Positions 36,100 to 44,548 of a stretch of DNA of 64,000 nt are shown in pieces. How positions within the stretch are numbered: position 1 is the stretch's first letter; the number at the start of each line of letters is the position of its first letter. Source of the DNA: Rhodospirillaceae bacterium (GTDB lineage Bacteria > Pseudomonadota > Alphaproteobacteria > JAEUKQ01); the NCBI GenBank assembly GCA_016722635.1, contig JADKIX010000010.1, positions 372,001-436,000 on the forward strand. The letters are read 5' to 3'. The notes beneath the pieces were generated by a model. It ran no database searches. It was not told the DNA's origin and worked only from the letters and a program-made list of their open reading frames with translations. A program made the position numbers and the translations under genes.

Positions 36100-37079
36100 C
36101 TATCCCCCAATTGATGCCAGATGTGGCGTGATCCCGGTGATACCTTGTCCCAGGTAATGGCTTTTGTGCTTAAAATGCAGGAGCCCCAGAATTTTTTCTT
36201 TTAGTGCTTCTATCTGCCCATCTGATTCAAGCAACGGACGCAAATTGTATCCCTGTTCCCCAAAGAGACATAGCCGTAATTCCCCACGGGCTGTTACACG
36301 CAAGCGGTTACAGCTTGTACAAAAATCTTTGGAATAAGGAGCAATTAAACCAATTTTCCCCGCGTAACCAACACACCCAAATTCTACAGCCGGGCCAGCG
36401 TCATGTGCGCGCAAGCATAAAGAAAAGCCATATTCCAGTAATTTTTGTTTGATGGTATCTGCGCTTAGGTGATGTTTTTTGAAATAGTCCAGATTGTTAC
36501 CGGTCTGCATCAGTTCAATAAATCGGATGGAGAGTTGTTCTTTTTTTATCCAGTCAAGAAACTCAGGTAAATCATTATCGTTCACACCCTTCAAAAGCAC
36601 CGTATTAATCTTTATGTTGCGGAATCCGGCCTGACGGGCAGCTTCAACCCCCCCCAGCACCTCTGCTAATTTATCATGCCCAGTGATGGCATGAAATTTC
36701 TGTGCGTTCAAACTATCCACACTGACATTAAGGGCGTTGATACCGGAAGCAAAAAAAACGTCAGCCTTGTCTTTCAGGTTATAGCCATTGGTAGTCAACG
36801 CGATAGTTTGGATTCCGGGAATACGGGAAATGGAAGTAGCAATGGCTGAAGATCCCGCCGAAGCGTTGGTTCCCCCACCGGTAAGCCGGATTTTTCTACG
36901 CCCAGGCTAGCAAAGGCTGTGACTAGACGAATAATTTCCTGCTCAGAAAGGAACTCAAAGGCCTCAGTTTTTTGATAGCCATTGGGCAAACAATACTGGC
37001 AACGGAAATTGCAGGCATCAGTCACAGACAATCTCAGATAGGGGAACTTTCTGCCAAAACTGTCTTCCAAATTACGCAT
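36100..37079 (-). pseudogene. moaA: GTP 3',8-cyclase MoaA, frame broken by three indels
   Basis: Radical SAM enzyme starting Mo-cofactor synthesis. The start at 37079 has AAAGGAT upstream. Seen: RLSVTDACNFRCQYCLPNGY (CxxxCxxC), GEPTLRRDL, TTNGYNL, NVSVDSL and the C-terminal second cluster FCTSCNRLRVTARGELRLCLF in part. Frame breaks: a missing A (VEKIRLTGG reads as VEKSGLPVG) is offset by an extra G before GEPT, and one base is missing after LQP (then ATSISRIPGIQTIALTTNGY). With corrections 981 bases give 326 residues, normal for MoaA. An FNR-type box lies 159 bases upstream. Confidence 0.88.
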
Positions 37080-37238
37080 GTTATCCTTTCCAAATTCGAG
37101 GGAGGTAGAGGCGTTTCCACAACTACCTTGGCAACCACGCACGGTTGCGGCCCTGATCCCATATGTCAATAAAACGCTGGCACTTAGGCATTCAAGGCTA
37201 GGACGTGCAGAGACTAGGACAGAAAATACCTGCAGCAC
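37080..37238 (-). promoter_or_regulatory. moaA leader with hairpins
   Basis: 159 bases between the FNR-type box and moaA. On the minus strand it holds GCAACC-GTGCGT-GGTTGC followed by GGTAG...CTACC near the ribosome site AAAGGAT. The position is that of Moco riboswitches before moaA in other proteobacteria, but I cannot match the consensus, so it is only a candidate. Confidence 0.3.
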
Positions 37239-37252
37239 TTGATACAGATCAA
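37239..37252 (-). promoter_or_regulatory. FNR/Crp-type operator upstream of moaA operon
   Basis: TTGATACAGATCAA is a perfect match to the FNR/Dnr consensus TTGAT-N4-ATCAA. It begins at the base next to the stop codon of the NIT-Crp regulator gene and faces the moaA-moaCB-moeA-mobA operon. Confidence 0.8.
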
Positions 37253-38793
37253 CTATTTACATAAATCGGGGTTTGGGCATTCCTTGGTACCGGCACGGCT
37301 GCACTTGGTTGCTAGTTCCATGTCGCAGTAGTTACACAGGGCCAATACCTCTAGCAGTTCAACACTCTTATGATTGATGTCAATTCCTTGTTCCTTCAAC
37401 TGCTGTAATGTACGCGAGAATGTCTCAGGCTTCATTCCTAAAAAACCAGCAATCAGGGATTTGTCGTAAGGTAGCTTCAAGTTTTTCTTGCGTTCACCGT
37501 TTTCTAGGAACAGTTTTAATAAGAACCAGCCGATTCGTTGCGGAACTGTTTTCAAGGTCAATTGCTCGAATTGGGTAATTAGTGCTTGTGATCTTCCGGC
37601 AACATTAGAAAGCATGTTAATGGCCAATTCTTTGTTGTTCTGAAGTTGTTCACGCACGACGGATGCTGGGATGGAAAGCAATTTTACATTATCCACCGCT
37701 TGCGCACTAACTGGAAATGGAAGGTTATTAAAAATAATCGTTTCCAACAGCGTTTCTCCGACCGTTAACATCTGAAGGATTGATTCTTGCCCACTTACAT
37801 TACCCTTGAAAAGCTTTACCCAGCCTTCTAGTACAATATAAAGCGAGATGCTTGCTCGCCCTGTATAAAGATTATCGTACCCTTATGGGCGCTGATAACG
37901 CGGGCATGTTTAAGGATATCTTGCAATCTTTCTTCATCCAACCCGAAAAACAGGGGTAGTGCCCGGATGGTATCCATATAGGCGCGGACCCCTTTTTCAA
38001 TAAGGGCTTCTTTAGGTGTCTCTGACAATGATTTCGGGGTCGGTTTAATGTCGCCGTTTGTCGCAAGATTTTTTGCAATCATTTTTCCTACCCCATGTAG
38101 CAAATCCATTTGGGCGGTAAACAAATCAAACCATTCCTGCACGGTAATCGATTGCATGGCCTCTGGAAGGGTTCCTTTAGAAAAACCTTGATTGATATTT
38201 TGGATCTTTTGAAAAATGTTATTGCCTATTTTTAAATCTTCGATAGCCTTCCGTTCTTGATTATCCGCAAGCATTAGAAACATGCGCTCATAGGCTTGCT
38301 GTTCAGAAATAATATGTTCCATCCTACTTTTAAAATCAGTGGCGTTCGACCAATCAAGGCTGAGTAACTCGGCGCCCAACGCGCGCTCTAGCCCTATACG
38401 TTCTTTCCAATGCAGAAAATTGATGAAGGCAGAAACTTTGGCAGGATGATTGGAAGGGTCGAACACTACCATCTCCTGTACAATATCAATGACGGGAGCA
38501 ATGATGTCACGAGTATAAAACGCCAGCACCTCAGCGGGTTTCAACATTCTGGCAATCACATATTTCCTTTTTGCGGACAGGTAGCGGATGGTGTTAAGTA
38601 ATAACGTAATCTTCGGGTTTTTTTTCGTTGCTAATAGAGCTAAAAGCTTGATATATCCATCAACGATGGAGAACTGTTTTTCTAGGTTTACAGCAACATC
38701 TTTATTGTTGTGCAAATATAAATAACAATAGCCGCGTTCTTTTTGGGCGGCTTGCATAAAATCACATAAAATACTAATAAACTGCTGTTTCAT
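37253..38793 (-). pseudogene. NIT-domain/Crp-Fnr fusion regulator, single frameshift
   Basis: Residues ~8-245 form a nitrate/nitrite-sensing NIT domain: QAAQKERGYCYLYL (family LQ.ERG.S), KERIGLERALGAELL and SITVQEWFDLFTAQMDLLHGV. From ~275 a cNMP-type beta-roll follows (LPLFFGLDEERLQDIL, GTIIFIQGEQASRF), then, after one missing T near 37845, YIVLEGWVKLF. A Crp helix-turn-helix is present (GFLGMKPETFSRTLQQL), and a cysteine-rich tail C-x2-C-x7-C-x7-C-x5-C. 1541 bases plus one gives 513 residues. Flanked by moaA and ubiM, it is the obvious candidate to bind the two FNR-type boxes. Confidence 0.82.
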
Positions 38794-38956
38794 TGTTTTT
38801 TATAAAAAGAGATGACAACGACTCAGCCTGATAATAGGACAAATGATCTAAATAGGCAATGAAGTATCGATAGGTTTAGCAACCAATACACCAAATAACA
38901 TCAAGGGCCTTAAAGTGGGGAACTGGTTTTCTGGTTAAAAATTTAAGAGGGTAAAT

Positions 38957-40192
38957 ATGGAAAATTCCTATGATGTGTTAATTGTCGGCGCCGGTTCAGC
39001 AGGGTTGTGTTTAGCTAAGTCATTGGCGATGTCAGGTCTTTCGGTGGCAGTTATCGAAAAACAAACTAGGGATGCCATTGCAGAACCGGTAGTAGACGGC
39101 AGGGATATTGCTCTGACCCCTTTTTCACGGGAACTTCTTGAACAACTTGGGGTTTGGCAAAATATCCCATCTAATTCTATTTCCACTATCCGGCAGCTAA
39201 AGGTTTTTGACGGGGTATCAGCAAGCTTTATGGATCTATCATCAAGGCGATCCGATCAGCTGGGATTTATCGTGCCTAATCACCAGATTCGCACAGCTGC
39301 GTATGAAGTCGTGAGGAGCTGCCAGAATATCACTTTAGTTAATGGCGTGGTACCCGCAGATTTAGAATTACACACTTTGCATGCTAAAGTGATCCTTTCA
39401 GATGGGCGTTGTTTAACAGCAAAACTGCTGATAGCGGCTGACAGCCGTTTTTCCGAAACACGCAAAAAAGCTGGAATTACCGCCAGGAGGCTGGATTTTA
39501 AGAAAACAATGGTTGTCAGTCAAATGGAGCATAGCTTGCCCCATGATGGGGGCGCGCACGAATGCTTTTTTTACGGGCACACATTGGCGATCCTGCCACT
39601 TAATTATAACCGCTCTTCAATTATTATTACGATGCCGCCATTGGAAGCACAGCGAATCAAAGAATTACCGGCTGCTGATTTTAACCTTTGGGTTTCAAAA
39701 CAATTTAAGTATAGGCTAGGCGAAATGAGATTAGTTGGTGAACGCTATGCTTATCCACTGGTTGGAATGTATGCAGAGAAATTTATCAGCCGCCGATTTG
39801 CTTTAGTAGGCGATGCGGCTGTTGGTATGCACCCTGTGACAGCCCATGGGTTCAATTTCGGGTTGAGAAGCCAACATATTCTTAGTAAACTTCTCAAGGA
39901 AGCCTTGCAATCTGGCCGGGATATCGGAGAAGAAGAAATATTAAGCCGCTACCAATATTTACATCGACGTGCAACCCGACCGCTTTACATGGTGACAAAT
40001 ATGATTGTTGGTCTTTACACAGACGATAGCCCGCCAGCCAAGGTGGCAAGGAAGATGTTGCTGAATGCAGCGAACAAAATGGTTCCAGTAAAAAATTATT
40101 TAATGGACAAACTGATAGAAAAAGACGATTTATCCCCTAAATTTTCCTCACCATTAGGCATCAAGCGGAAATTGATCCAATTACTATCTTAA
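38957..40192 (+). CDS. ubiM: UbiM-like FAD monooxygenase (ubiquinone hydroxylase)
   Basis: 411-residue flavoprotein of the UbiH/F/I/M group, which hydroxylates the ubiquinone ring. Seen: the FAD motif DVLIVGAGSAGLCLAKSLA, VDGRDIALTPFS, FIVPNHQIRTAAYE, and the second FAD motif RFALVGDAAVGMHPVTAHGFNFGLRS in part. The HPVTAHGFN and DGR.IALT features fit UbiM best. GAGGG precedes the ATG. It is divergent from the NIT-Crp gene. An oxygen-using hydroxylase in an anaerobic respiration island is unexpected, unless it serves micro-oxic growth. Confidence 0.78.
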   Translation: MENSYDVLIVGAGSAGLCLAKSLAMSGLSVAVIEKQTRDAIAEPVVDGRDIALTPFSRELLEQLGVWQNIPSNSISTIRQLKVFDGVSASFMDLSSRRSDQLGFIVPNHQIRTAAYEVVRSCQNITLVNGVVPADLELHTLHAKVILSDGRCLTAKLLIAADSRFSETRKKAGITARRLDFKKTMVVSQMEHSLPHDGGAHECFFYGHTLAILPLNYNRSSIIITMPPLEAQRIKELPAADFNLWVSKQFKYRLGEMRLVGERYAYPLVGMYAEKFISRRFALVGDAAVGMHPVTAHGFNFGLRSQHILSKLLKEALQSGRDIGEEEILSRYQYLHRRATRPLYMVTNMIVGLYTDDSPPAKVARKMLLNAANKMVPVKNYLMDKLIEKDDLSPKFSSPLGIKRKLIQLLS

Positions 40193-40378
40193 AAAAAGAT
40201 CTTGATCGTATTCTTAAAGAAGGTGGTTTTCCAAAATCCCAATTTTTCAGGGGTCAACAAGGCCAAACCCATTTTTTGATCGAAGGGCTAACTTGATCTT
40301 GACATATATAGGGAAAACCCCCTTGGCTGGTTTGTTCAGGTAACGCAAAGAAGCCAATGGTTGCGGTGAATCTATCCT

Positions 40379-41746
40379 TTAAACCACCTTGGAATATCTA
40401 CCGGCCATGGTACTATGGTACTTATCGAAAACAGAGGCAACTACCCGTGCTGTCATGCGGTACTGACTAACGATTTCAACGACGTACCCACTGGTTTTTA
40501 CAATACCCAACGATTCCAAAGATTGTAAGGTATCTAGTTCTTTTTTGAAATAAGAGGGATCGACAGCAAACCGTTTGCTGATTTCTTCAAGATCGACACG
40601 CATAAAACATAATAACTCATCGATAACAGTTTTTTGTAACTGATCATCTTTGCTCATTTGCCATCCCCGGATGGTAGGTAGCGTGTTGTTGCCAACAAGA
40701 TCTTGATATTCTGGCATATTGGGGCTGTTCTGCACGTATCCTTGAGGGAAGTGGCTAATGGCAGAACTGCCAATCCCGATCAACACTTCCGTATCATCGC
40801 TAACGTACCCTTGGAAATTGCGCTTCAGGGTATGGTTTTTGAAGGCTATGGTTAGTGGGTCAGCCGGTTTAGCAAAATGGTCAATGCCAATGGCTGTATA
40901 TCCATTTTCTTGCAAAAATTCATGGGCAAGCAAATATAACGATAGTTTTTCCTTGGGTGAAGGTAACCATGTAGCATCAATCATCCGCTGGTGTTTTTTG
41001 ATGTGTGGGATATGGGCATAAGAAAAAATAGCAATCCGCGAAGGATTAAGGGAGATGGTTTTTTCTAAGGTATTACGAAAGTTTCCCAAGGTCTGATGGG
41101 GTAGACCGTAGATCAAGTCACAGTTTATTTGGTCAATGCCAGCGGCACGTAAATTTTTTACCACTTTTTCAACGAGAGAATAAGGCTGAAACCGATTGAT
41201 TGACAGTTGTACTTTGGGATCAAAATCTTGAACACCGATGCTAACCCGGTTAAAGCCAAGGGAACTGTATAATGCAACTTTCTCTGGGGAAGTAGTGCGA
41301 GGATCAAGCTCAATTGAGGACTCGCGTAATGTGACAATTTTAAAGATCGAAGAGACGTTTGTTAAAATGGATCGTAGATCGCTATCTTCTAACAAGTTAG
41401 GCGATCCCCCACCAAAATAGATGTTAACCAGGGTTCCTTTGCCCTTTATGAAATGTTGGAGCATTTTTATTTCCTGGAGCATAACCTGGATATAGTCGTA
41501 GATAGGTTTATGGCGGCGAGTAATTTTGGTGTGGCAACCGCAGAACCAACAAAGTTCGCGGCAGAAAGGGATATGGATATAGACTGAAACAGCTTTATGA
41601 TAACCAATGTTTTCCAGCCACTGGCGGTAGGGGCTTTCGTTAGTTTGTGGGACAAAGTGATGGGCGGAAGGATAACTGGTGTAGCGTGGTGCTTCCAACT
41701 CTAGCCAGCTCATATTATCTCGTTTCACAACTGCATCACTTGACAC
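40379..41746 (-). CDS. hemN: oxygen-independent coproporphyrinogen III oxidase
   Basis: Radical SAM enzyme making protoporphyrinogen IX without oxygen. 455 residues from GTG at 41746, with AGAGGA seven bases upstream. Seen: APRYTSYPSAHHF at the start, YIHIPFCRELCWFCGCH with Cys 62, 66 and 69 plus the extra Cys of true HemN, YFGGGSPNLLE, RVSIGVQDFDP, INCDLIYGLPHQT and GIGSSAIS. It is convergent with ubiM and divergent from narK1 across a perfect FNR-type palindrome, so it is probably induced with nitrate respiration to supply heme for NarI. Confidence 0.94.
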   Translation of the reverse strand: MSSDAVVKRDNMSWLELEAPRYTSYPSAHHFVPQTNESPYRQWLENIGYHKAVSVYIHIPFCRELCWFCGCHTKITRRHKPIYDYIQVMLQEIKMLQHFIKGKGTLVNIYFGGGSPNLLEDSDLRSILTNVSSIFKIVTLRESSIELDPRTTSPEKVALYSSLGFNRVSIGVQDFDPKVQLSINRFQPYSLVEKVVKNLRAAGIDQINCDLIYGLPHQTLGNFRNTLEKTISLNPSRIAIFSYAHIPHIKKHQRMIDATWLPSPKEKLSLYLLAHEFLQENGYTAIGIDHFAKPADPLTIAFKNHTLKRNFQGYVSDDTEVLIGIGSSAISHFPQGYVQNSPNMPEYQDLVGNNTLPTIRGWQMSKDDQLQKTVIDELLCFMRVDLEEISKRFAVDPSYFKKELDTLQSLESLGIVKTSGYVVEIVSQYRMTARVVASVFDKYHSTMAGRYSKVV

Positions 41747-41800
41747 GGATTCATCCTCTTTCAGGTATCCCTACGATTAGGTAGGAAAAAAGTGCTGAGG

Positions 41801-41816
41801 ATTGATCTAGATCAAT
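41801..41816. promoter_or_regulatory. FNR-type palindrome shared by hemN and narK1
   Basis: ATTGATCTAGATCAAT is a perfect 16-bp palindrome containing the consensus TTGAT-N4-ATCAA (41802-41815). It lies 55 bases before the hemN start and 72 before narK1, placing it to control both divergent promoters. Confidence 0.85.
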
Positions 41817-41888
41817 CTCTTGTTTTTTTTTGCGTGGAATTCTTAACACGTAATAAAGGGCTAATAGCTAACTCAGTAGGGGAAACAC

Positions 41889-43208
41889 ATGCTGGATATG
41901 CAACAAGTTAAATATGGGGGACAGGTGAAAGCCTTATCCCTAACCACCATTGCCTTTACGGCATGTTTTGCCGTGTGGACAATTTTTGCCATCATTGGCG
42001 TGCAAATCAAACAGGATTTGGGGCTAACAGAGACCCAGTTTAGCTTACTCGTTGGCATGCCGATCCTAACTGGATCACTGATTCGTTTATTCCTGGGCAT
42101 CTGGGCGGATCAATATGGTGGCAGGCCAATTCTGCTGGTGGTGATGATCTCCTCCGCTATCTGCACGTGGCTGTTGGTGTATGCGGATACTTATCCATTG
42201 CTGTTACTGACCGCACTTGGTGTGGGTATTTCCGGCGGCAGTTTTGTGGTGGGAATCTCCTATCTTTCCAAATGGTATAGCAAAGAACGCCAGGGGACGG
42301 CACTGGGTATTTACGGAATGGGCAATATTGGTGCAGCGGTGACGAAATTCGTCGCACCGTTTGTTATGGTTGCCTATGGCTGGCATATGGTTGCGCAAGT
42401 GTGGGCGGTTGCACTGTTCGTTGTTGCCATCCTGTATTGGGTGTTGACCAAGGACGAGCCAGAACTGGTGGAACGCAGGAAAGCTGGTAGCAAACCTAAA
42501 ACCATTGCTACAGCGCTGGCGCCGCTGAAAAAACTCCAAGTATGGCGTTTCTCACTGTATTATTTCTTCGTATTTGGCGCATTTGTGGCACTTGCCCTGT
42601 GGCTGCCGCGTTATTATGTTGGTGCGTATGGGTTGGATATAAAAGTTGCTGGTATGCTTGCCGCCATTTTTTCGGTGGCCGGTTCAGCCTTCCGTGCTGT
42701 TGGCGGCTACCTATCCGATCGGTACGGCGCGCGCAAGGTGATGTATGTGACATTCATTGTCTGCGTCGCTTGTTGCTTTATTTTAAGTTACCCGGCAACT
42801 AATTATACCGTCCATGGTATTAAAGGCGACATTACTTTCAGTATGGAGCTTGGGCTTGTACCATTCACCATCATTGTGTTTGTACTGGGGCTGTTTATGT
42901 CCTTCGGCAAGGCGGCGGTTTATAAACACATTCCTGTATATTATCCTGACAACGTTGGTTCAGTGGCGGGTATCGTCGGCCTGATTGGTGGCCTAGGCGG
43001 GTTTTTCCTGCCACTGTGTTTTGGCATACTAAACGATCTTACCAATATTTGGACGAGTTGTTTCATGTTGCTTTTCGTCTTAGTTGCCATTGCACTTGCC
43101 TGGATGCACGCAGCCATCAGGCTGATGGAAAAACAACAATATCCTGAACTGCAAGGACCTAAATTCCTACCGGAATTGGATGTTGCACTAGTAATACACA
43201 AAAATTAA
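41889..43208 (+). CDS. narK1: nitrate transporter, NarK1 type
   Basis: Major facilitator protein with 12 predicted helices, 439 residues. Seen: IKQDLGLTETQFSLLVGMPILTGSLIRL (in part; helix 2 Arg of the nitrate site), the MFS loop GIWADQYGGRP and the nitrate-signature region GMGNIGAAVTKFVAP. Type I NarK proteins are thought to be nitrate/proton symporters that start respiration. AGGGGA precedes the ATG. It is the first gene of the nar operon, directly downstream of the FNR-type palindrome. Confidence 0.88.
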   Translation: MLDMQQVKYGGQVKALSLTTIAFTACFAVWTIFAIIGVQIKQDLGLTETQFSLLVGMPILTGSLIRLFLGIWADQYGGRPILLVVMISSAICTWLLVYADTYPLLLLTALGVGISGGSFVVGISYLSKWYSKERQGTALGIYGMGNIGAAVTKFVAPFVMVAYGWHMVAQVWAVALFVVAILYWVLTKDEPELVERRKAGSKPKTIATALAPLKKLQVWRFSLYYFFVFGAFVALALWLPRYYVGAYGLDIKVAGMLAAIFSVAGSAFRAVGGYLSDRYGARKVMYVTFIVCVACCFILSYPATNYTVHGIKGDITFSMELGLVPFTIIVFVLGLFMSFGKAAVYKHIPVYYPDNVGSVAGIVGLIGGLGGFFLPLCFGILNDLTNIWTSCFMLLFVLVAIALAWMHAAIRLMEKQQYPELQGPKFLPELDVALVIHKN

Positions 43209-43224
43209 CGAAAGGAACTCTACT

Positions 43225-44538
43225 ATGGTTGCAAATATCCAACAATGGAATCCAGAAGACAAACAATTCTGGGATTCACAGGGCAGGGCGGTTGCCAATC
43301 GTAATCTCTGGATTTCCATCCCGTGCTTATTACTAGCGTTCTCCACCTGGATGGTTTGGTCGGCGGTAGCGGTCAATCTCAATAGCATTGGGTTTAACTT
43401 TACCAAAGAACAGTTGTTTACGCTTGCCGCCGCACCAGGGCTTACGGGGGCAACGCTACGGATTGTCTATTCTTTTGTGGTGCCGATTTTTGGCGGGAAA
43501 ACTTGGACGGTGTTCAGTACCGCCACCCTATTAATTCCGGCGATTGGTATTGGTCAGGCAGTGCAGGATCCGACTACCTCGTATGAAATTATGTTAATGC
43601 TAGCGCTTTTTTGTGGTTTTGGCGGCGGCAATTTTTCTTCCTCCATGTCAAACATCAGTTTTTTCTTTCCCAAGAAAAAACAGGGTACGGCACTTGGGTT
43701 GAATGCAGGTTTAGGAAATTTGGGCGTCAGTGTCCTGCAGTTTGTCGTTCCCATAGTGATTGGCTTGTCACTCTTCGGTGACATAGGCGGTGCGCCGCAA
43801 GTCATCACGCTGGCGAATGGCACAACAAAGCAAGTTTGGTTGCAGAATGCTGGGTATGTCTGGGTGATCCCCATTATCCTTTGCACGTTGGCAGCCTTAT
43901 TGGGTATGGATAACCTTAAAGCTGCTAAAGTGCCGCTGAAGGATCAGTTGGTGATTTTCAAACGCAAGCACATGTATATCACCACATGGCTTTATGTCAT
44001 GTCATTTGGTTCGTTCATCGGCTATGCGGCGGCGTTCCCGCTATTGATTAAAACACAGTTTGCCGGTGTTAATCCCTTGCAATACGCTTTTATAGGCCCG
44101 TTGCTTGGTGCCTTGATTCGTCCGGTCGGTGGATGGCTTTCGGATAAAACCAGTGGGGCGAGTGTTACGTTCTGGAATCTGTTTATGATGATTGCGGCTG
44201 TTGTGGGCGTAATTTACTTTATCCAGCCAGAAAGCAAAAATTTCTTCGGGTTCTTCGCCATGTTCATGCTGCTATTTACGACCACTGGTATAGCCAACGG
44301 ATCAGTGTTCCGCATGATCGGCGTTATCTTTCCACCAAAAGAAAAAGCGCCAGTGCTGGGTTTCAGCGCGGCGATTGCAGCCTATGGTGCGTATGTCTTG
44401 CCCAAATGTTTCGGTTGGTCAATTGAGTCAACGGGAGCGGTAGATACGGCACTTTATGGTTTTATAGCTTATTATGTCACCTGTATATTGGCTACCTATT
44501 ACTGGTATTTCCGCAAAAATGCGGAAGTAAAATGTTAA
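43225..44538 (+). CDS. narK2: nitrate/nitrite transporter, NarK2 type
   Basis: 437 residues, 12 helices. The signature GLNAGLGNLGVSVLQFVVP and the opening SIPCLLLAFSTWMVWSAVAVNL match type II NarK/NarU nitrate/nitrite antiporters. GGWLSDKTSGA is the second MFS loop. It starts 16 bases after narK1 with AAAGGA upstream. In some denitrifiers the two types are fused into one protein; here they are separate tandem genes. Confidence 0.9.
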   Translation: MVANIQQWNPEDKQFWDSQGRAVANRNLWISIPCLLLAFSTWMVWSAVAVNLNSIGFNFTKEQLFTLAAAPGLTGATLRIVYSFVVPIFGGKTWTVFSTATLLIPAIGIGQAVQDPTTSYEIMLMLALFCGFGGGNFSSSMSNISFFFPKKKQGTALGLNAGLGNLGVSVLQFVVPIVIGLSLFGDIGGAPQVITLANGTTKQVWLQNAGYVWVIPIILCTLAALLGMDNLKAAKVPLKDQLVIFKRKHMYITTWLYVMSFGSFIGYAAAFPLLIKTQFAGVNPLQYAFIGPLLGALIRPVGGWLSDKTSGASVTFWNLFMMIAAVVGVIYFIQPESKNFFGFFAMFMLLFTTTGIANGSVFRMIGVIFPPKEKAPVLGFSAAIAAYGAYVLPKCFGWSIESTGAVDTALYGFIAYYVTCILATYYWYFRKNAEVKC

Positions 44539-44548
44539 GGAGAAACCC

